This document shows positions 59,225 through 64,000 of a stretch of DNA of 64,000 nucleotides, in pieces (the first letter of the stretch is position 1; every line of letters begins with the position of its first letter). The notes below the pieces were generated by a model that saw nothing but the letters and a program-made list of their open reading frames with translations, was not told the origin of the DNA and ran no database searches. The DNA lies in assembly GCA_932521035.1 (NCBI GenBank), contig OW051495.1:6944001-7008000 (forward strand), written 5' to 3'. Source of the stretch: Oscheius dolichura (taxonomy: Eukaryota; Nematoda; Chromadorea; Rhabditida; Rhabditidae). The position numbers were made by a program, and so were the translations under genes.

Positions 59225-60635
59225 ATGGCAACAACTGTCCAAATGATCGTATACGTTACTCCAGTCCGAATTCTGACCACTGGGGTTGCCCTGGTTGGTA
59301 TCATTGCTCACTGTCTCGTGGCGTATTTGACGAAGAAGAAGGCCAAGTCTGACCATTCCGCGTATGTTCTCCTCATGCAGATCTACTCTGTTAGTACCAT
59401 TATTCGACTGTTTACGGGGTGGCTCGTCATCTACAGGTTGGTTCTTTTTGTACCGTACCCAAAAGTGTATCCTTCAGAACTCAAAGCATCGGTGGCGGCC
59501 ACTCGCTGATGTTCTCCTACGGGTTACTCGGTCTCCTCGACCCCACCTTGGCCGGCATCGTCCAGAGCATCTCGAACACCTTCAGCCCCATCATCACCAT
59601 ATTTATCCCCCTCTCGATGTCCGCCCGGACCCTTCTTCTCTTCAGTAAACCCCTCTCCAAGAGGATGGTCATGCTCCCCGTCGGGATTCTCTTCCTCTGT
59701 GGAGGAGGTCTCTTTGTAAGTATTCTCTCCTTCCTCTTCCCCACTCCCCTCTTCCAGATAACCATGTTGATCGTCCTCTCCCACTCGCCAGTTGGAGCCA
59801 TCCCGGCTGCTTACCTAGAGGAAGCGGCAGCAGCACCCCCTTTTGCGGAACTACGTTATGACATAGAGGTTCGTTTCTTCTTTTGTTATTGCCCCGGATC
59901 CTGTACAAAGGTCGCCCCCATAAAGTACGACTTCCCTGTGAAGGGTAGACTAATTTTATGGACTACGCGTGTTGAAAGTAATAGACCTATTGAATATGTT
60001 GAGGGGGGAGATTATAATACTACTGGCTATCGCGTAGTACTAGCACAGCACACTCATAGAGAAAATGCTGCAATGTGACTTCGAACGTGTGTACATAGGT
60101 ATAGGTTGATCGCAGTAATATCTGGGAATATCTAGTAGTAGGAAACCCGCGTGGGAAAAGGAGAGAAACTAACCTCTGACTCATTTCAGGCTTCCTTGTG
60201 GACCGTCGGGTCCAACTCGACCTACGTCTGTGTCCCTGTGACCTTCCTTCTCCGTTTCTTAATGGTCAGGAGGCTCAAGAGAATGGTCTCTAGCTTCTCG
60301 GGACGGATGACAAAGCTTCACTCAAGTTTTGTTACGGTAAGAATCCGCTGTCAGCTTGCTCAATCCAATTTTAGCTCCTGACCTTCGAGGCGTCTGTCCT
60401 CTTCGTTGGCATTATTGTCACCATCCTCCGTGCCTTAGCCAAGCCGGAATACAACCTCTTCCCTGCTCTGGGAACCCTCCTGAGTGCCTTTTCTTTCCCC
60501 ATCCTCCTTTCCCAACCGATGATCCAGGGAATAGCTACCCTAGTCCTCGTCCCTTATTTGAGACGAGAAGTGTTGAAACCATTCGGCGGATCAAAAACCT
60601 CAGTTCGTGAATTCACGACCACGGTGGCCTTCTGA
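59225..60635 (+). CDS. Serpentine 7TM chemoreceptor, cluster member 3
   Basis: ATG 59225. Same six-exon layout as the minus-strand gene at 21119-22520, and nearly identical to it from about 59192 to 59785, including introns 1 and 2. Landmarks: VRILTTGVALVGIIAHCLVA, DHSAYVLLMQIYS, FSYGLLGLLDPTLAGIVQSI, IPLSMSARTLLLF, SPVGAIPAAYLEEAAA, TVGSNSTYVCVPVTFLLRFL, LHSSFVT, LLTFEASVLFVGIIVTILRA and PMIQGIATLVLVPYLRREVL, with a TGA at 60633-60635. Intron 3 (about 59870-60189) is 320 nt, much longer than in members 1 and 2, and poorly alignable with the inverted copy. AATAAA follows at about 60646. Confidence 0.82.
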
Positions 60636-61377
60636 ACGTATCACAAATAAATATTCGCTTTATTTTTTAAATGACGTGGGCCATTAATTAAATAGTGATT
60701 GCGAACCTTGCTGTGGAAGGACCCGATAAACAGAGAACAAGTACTATTTTCATTTTGCAGGCTATTAAACAAACTTTGTCCGTAGTTATCGAAGAGAGTA
60801 AAATTCAAGGGACAAGCTGAAGTGGGTTTACACTACTTGGTACACTTTTACGGTAAAAAGAGCGTGGAAGATTATCCCATCCAGGATTTTTCCAGTTGTT
60901 CAACCAAAGTTACAGAAGTTTTTGAGCTCGTTTCGACCTTGGAATCATCGGTCAAAAAATTCAAAAGATCAGGAGCCTTCAAAGCACGGATCACAAATAT
61001 ATTTTTAGCCATGACTGGTGGGTGTCATACAGGAAGAAGGAGTAATCAGGGAAGTAGCGGCGTGTGAGGGATAACCACGTCTAATTGTTTGTATTCAGGG
61101 CCATGCGCAGTCTTTTTATGGTTTATGGGTCTAGAGGAGGAAGTTGTACTGTGGGAGATCTGTGGTACAAGGTTGAACAAATGGTGTTTCGCTCGGAAAA
61201 GCGAAAAGACCTCGCTACTCCACTAGACATGGTGGATACTTTTCTCGTCTGATTGCCCCTAAAAATACGGAAATTACTCGATTACTTCTTCTCGAACAAA
61301 AATCGCCCGCCAATGGAGTTATCGCCTCTCTCGAAGATAATCACATGCCGCTGACCAATGTCTCTTGAAACCAACAG
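60636..61377. other. Intergenic between receptor genes
   Basis: A frame around 60822-61067 (FELVSTLESSVKKFKRSGAF) reads somewhat protein-like but has no start, splice or family support. Otherwise nothing seen. Confidence 0.5.
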
Positions 61378-62441
61378 ATGGAAGTCTATGCGACGGCTGT
61401 TCGTGTCTCGGACACTCTGGTCACCCTCGTCGGCTGTGTCTCCCATCTCATCGTGGTCATGCTCAGCTGGCGACATCTTCGAGACGATCGCAAGGGATCC
61501 ACGTTTGTCATCGAGGTGTATTCCACAGCTGTACTGGCCCGTCTTATATTCAACTGGCTCATTATACACCGGTACCGTCTTCTCTTTCTCACAGGGGCGG
61601 CTATTTCAGGACACAGACAATTTCCAATGAGCATACCATCTTCTTCAGCTACGGGCTGTGCATTGTCGTTGGCCAGAAGTTCTGTTGTGTCGTAGACAGC
61701 ATAGCCTCCCAACTGGTGCCCTTTACCATCCTCCTAGTGCCCAGTTTCATGTCTCTACGGGCGGCCATTCTGTTCAAGAATGCGCCCAGCAAGAAGAACG
61801 TGAAATGGATTCTGTTGGTCATTTATCTGACCACCTTTCCCCTCTTTGTTATACTGCTTATCATCTTATTGGAATCACCAGTCATTGAAGTTCCAGAAGA
61901 TTTACTGTCAGAGGCGAGGGTGGCGCCTCCTTATGCCGAGTTGACTCAACTATGGCAGGTACAGCACTTTTGCATAAACAAAAACCAACTTTATCAGATC
62001 CAAATGTTCTTCTTCGGCTCCAATTTGTCCGTCATCTGTGTCCCGATCACTTTTATCCTGCGATTTATCATGATTCGAAAGTTGAACTCGCTCAGTTCCA
62101 GTATGTCCAGCAAAACGTCAGAGCTTCATTGGAGCTTTGTGGGGGTTAGTTGATACCCTTTCCCCGTTACTGTAGTTCTCTTTCAGTTGATAACATTCGA
62201 CGCCGTCTGTCTTCTCCTCGGAGTAGTGGTCACCATCCTGCGGTACCTGTCCAGCGCAGAGTACATATCCTCGCCTGTCCTGGCCACCTGGCTGAATGCC
62301 TTCTCCTCGCCCATCCTCTGTAGCATGCCAACTGTTCAAGGCCTTGCCTCATTGTATTATGTCCCCTATATCAGGAAAGCCATACTGGCTTACTTTGGGA
62401 AAATGCATTCGGGTAGGATATTGGACTCGAGTTCCACTTGA
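61378..62441 (+). CDS. Serpentine 7TM chemoreceptor, cluster member 4 (most diverged)
   Basis: ATG 61378 begins MEVYATAVRVSDTLVTLVGC. It keeps family motifs: a TM2 ending NWLIIHR, FFSYGLCIVVGQKFCC, LLVPSFMSLRAAILF, SPVIEVPEDLLSEARVAPPY, FFFGSNLSVICVPITFILRF (TM5), LHWSFVG, LITFDAVCLLLGVVVTILRY (TM6) and PTVQGLASLYYVPYIRKAIL (TM7), ending at 62441. The DHSAYVLLMQIYS motif of TM2 is replaced by RKGSTFVIEVYSTA. Its LITFDAV form is intermediate toward the 47-50 kb pair. Intact. Like member 2 it appears to lack the intron before the SPV segment. Confidence 0.78.
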
Positions 62442-62776
62442 AAATGAATCAAACTATGATGGCATTGTTTATGGTTCGATGTTGACTGAAAAGGGGCAAT
62501 CCAATTAAACCTTGCATTTTTCATTTTCTGAGGCTAATCTCTCTCTCTCTTCGGGGAACTGTTTCTATGTAATCAAGAAAGTAGGAGGGATTGGCAATAG
62601 CAAATGAAGTCACAAGTTTATTCGTACAGCTATATTCTAATAATGAAAGAAATGAGTACCCGCCATCGTCACCAGAGAGAAGTATAACCCGTCACAGCCC
62701 AGTAACTCGGCTGGTTTATGGCAGTGGGCTAAGCAGGCACTCTAAGTTATCAATGACTGCGACTATTCCTGCCGAA

Positions 62777-63150
62777 TTAAAGACCACCCTGTAAAATGTT
62801 CCATGAACATTGGATAAATAGAAGATACCATTGCCCGGTTGCTCCATTACAAGCTACATCCGCAAAGGTAACGGTATTGAGACCAGTGTCAAGGAAAAAC
62901 TCATTATCGATTCGAATCGTCGCATTGAAAGTTTGAGTGAGCTGTCCTCGACTAAAAGGAGAATAACTGGATTTCGCAATATTCTGGAGAGTAACCTGCA
63001 AGTGATCGAAGCAGTAGAGCGGCACACGTCGTTGTCGTATGTAAAGCCAAACGTTCCAGAGTCAAACCCCGGACTGGCAGGGAGTACGAAAGTGCTCAGA
63101 TCAGGACAACAGCCTGGAATTTTAATTTCTGTTAAAATGATAGGACTCAT
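62777..63150 (-). pseudogene. C6 (DUF281) domain gene fragment with frameshift
   Basis: Reading the minus strand after an AAATTCCAG acceptor near 63117 gives CCPDLSTFVLPASPG, GFTYDNDVCRSTASITC, then in another frame VTLQNIAKSSYSP, TQTFNATIRIDN and NTVTFADVACNGATGQWYL. Cys spacing and the closing GQW match the nematode C6 domain, found in secreted or surface proteins of unknown role. The two parts differ by one base of frame with no room for an intron, so this is a pseudogene or carries a sequence error. Only one domain is present and no signal-peptide exon was found. Confidence 0.65.
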
Positions 63151-63739
63151 ATTTATAGTTTGCATCCCTTCAAAGGGTTTGCCCGGGAAAATAAATTGAA
63201 TTGAATAAAAATGTACCAAATGGAATCGGATTTCCAGGAGCTGTCGGGAAGCAGGAGTACGTCAATTTAACGAATAAAACCACCAAGAAAGGAATCATTC
63301 GCTGTAGTGGAAATAATAGGTTTAGGGGGAAGAAAGTTTCAGACTCCAAGAGAAAGTAGCAGTCCTCGGCCGCAGATGGAAGAGGGAAAGAGGGTCAGAA
63401 TTAGGTCCCCGCCATGGATAATCCTGTAATTATTTTGTGGAGGAGTAGTGAGAAGAGGTGGAAAGAGGAGGAAAGTGCACGTGGCGGTCGGATTAGGAGG
63501 ACACACCGGCGGTTTACAATTGGGGGAGGAAGAATGTAGGATGGTCAGGGTACCCCGAGAAAAAGGCCGATTTTACCAGTCTGGTCAATATGTTACGGCG
63601 ATTAGACTCTCTCGGGAGATCAAAGGGGCACCCAGTGGGACAGACACATTAATTTCAGTTGAGATGGGTCTGGGTTCAGTAAATTAAATAGAAGAGACAA
63701 TAATTTATTTGTGTGCTCTCTATCACTGGGTGGCCAAGT
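63151..63739. other. Intergenic, purine-rich
   Basis: No gene supported; an 80-codon Gly/Arg-rich frame at 63448-63687 is probably accidental. Confidence 0.5.
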
Positions 63740-64000
63740 ATGGTTTTACGTCTCGCTCTTCTCGTTCTCCTCCCTGCTACAGTAATAGCCATTCCGATGT
63801 TGAAGAATACTGAAAATGGCTGTCACCTGTCAATTTTCACCCCTTCGCCCACTTATCAATGGTAAATGGCAGCCGGATCCTTGCCTCTTTTTGCCGTTCC
63901 ACCGCCGACTCGCTGGCCTTCTTCTGCAGGTGTCTACAGTATCTGGCATCGTGTTGGTCGGCCGACCCCGGACAGGCACACGACGCGGTCCGACAGACTC
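63740..64000 (+). CDS. 5' part of a secreted protein gene (runs off the window)
   Basis: ATG 63740 encodes a signal peptide (MVLRLALLVLLPATVIAIPM) and then KNTENGCHLSIFTPSPTYQ. A GTAAAT donor at 63861 and a TTCTGCAG acceptor at about 63930 remove a 69-nt intron, restoring Trp and continuing CLQYLASCWSADPGQAHDAV to the window edge. Several Cys suggest a disulfide-bonded extracellular protein. Family not recognisable from this fragment. Confidence 0.65.

Overview
This is eukaryotic DNA from a free-living-type (rhabditid, clade V-like) nematode. The evidence is very short introns (mostly 34-60 nt) with TTTCAG acceptors, and gene families that are typical of, or restricted to, nematodes: DUF273 proteins, nematode Sulfotransfer_2 enzymes, serpentine chemoreceptors including the SRT class, a C6 (DUF281) domain, and a LIN-22-type bHLH factor. 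Several start codons lie 10-20 nt after a good 3' splice site, as expected for spliced-leader trans-splicing. The species cannot be named from the sequence alone. Exon models were built by hand from splice signals, reading frame and paralogue or family comparison.

Layout. 1-0.47 kb: tail of an unidentified + strand gene. 0.49-4.2 kb: two divergently transcribed DUF273 paralogues. 4.4-5.7 kb: a carbohydrate sulfotransferase. 6.0-7.3 kb: a chemoreceptor. 7.55-7.9 kb: a Gly/Tyr-rich secreted peptide gene. 11.1-13.5 kb: a secreted NDNF/NORD-1 homologue. 13.9-15.1 kb: a lin-22-like hairy/E(spl) repressor, followed by a long gene-poor stretch. 19.6-22.5 kb: a C-type lectin-like secreted protein and a serpentine receptor. 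23.7-25.0 kb: an SRT receptor. 26.8-29.6 kb: a complete methylenetetrahydrofolate reductase gene, with a decayed copy of part of it at 31.4 kb. 29.8-30.8 kb: an F-box-like gene. 35.2-38.3 kb: a neuropeptide (FMRFamide-receptor-like) GPCR. 39.1-41.0 kb: a Lys/Glu-rich single-pass membrane protein. 41.5-42.4 kb: two small secreted-protein genes, one resembling a neuropeptide precursor. 45.6-47.3 kb: a DEK chromatin protein. 47.5-50.6 kb: two tandem serpentine receptors. 52.3-53.1 kb: a 22-bp minisatellite. 54.4-54.6 kb: an inverted-repeat element containing a tRNA-like segment. 55.8-62.4 kb: four tandem serpentine receptors. 62.8-63.2 kb: a broken C6-domain gene. 63.7 kb to the end: the start of a secreted-protein gene.

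The window mixes single-copy conserved genes (mthf-1, DEK, nord-1, lin-22) with expanding environmental-interaction families: chemoreceptors, a lectin, peptides, DUF273 and sulfotransferase. The chemoreceptor family is the most active part. One receptor on the minus strand at 21-22.5 kb shares a sharply bounded, nearly identical 5' half, introns included, with the receptor at 59.2-60.6 kb, while the remainder is clearly diverged. This is best read as recent gene conversion between inverted paralogues 37 kb apart. I found no clearly new multi-gene system. The most novel-looking items are the two small peptide genes, the conversion tract, the frame-independent minisatellite and an unidentified ORF near 9.4 kb.
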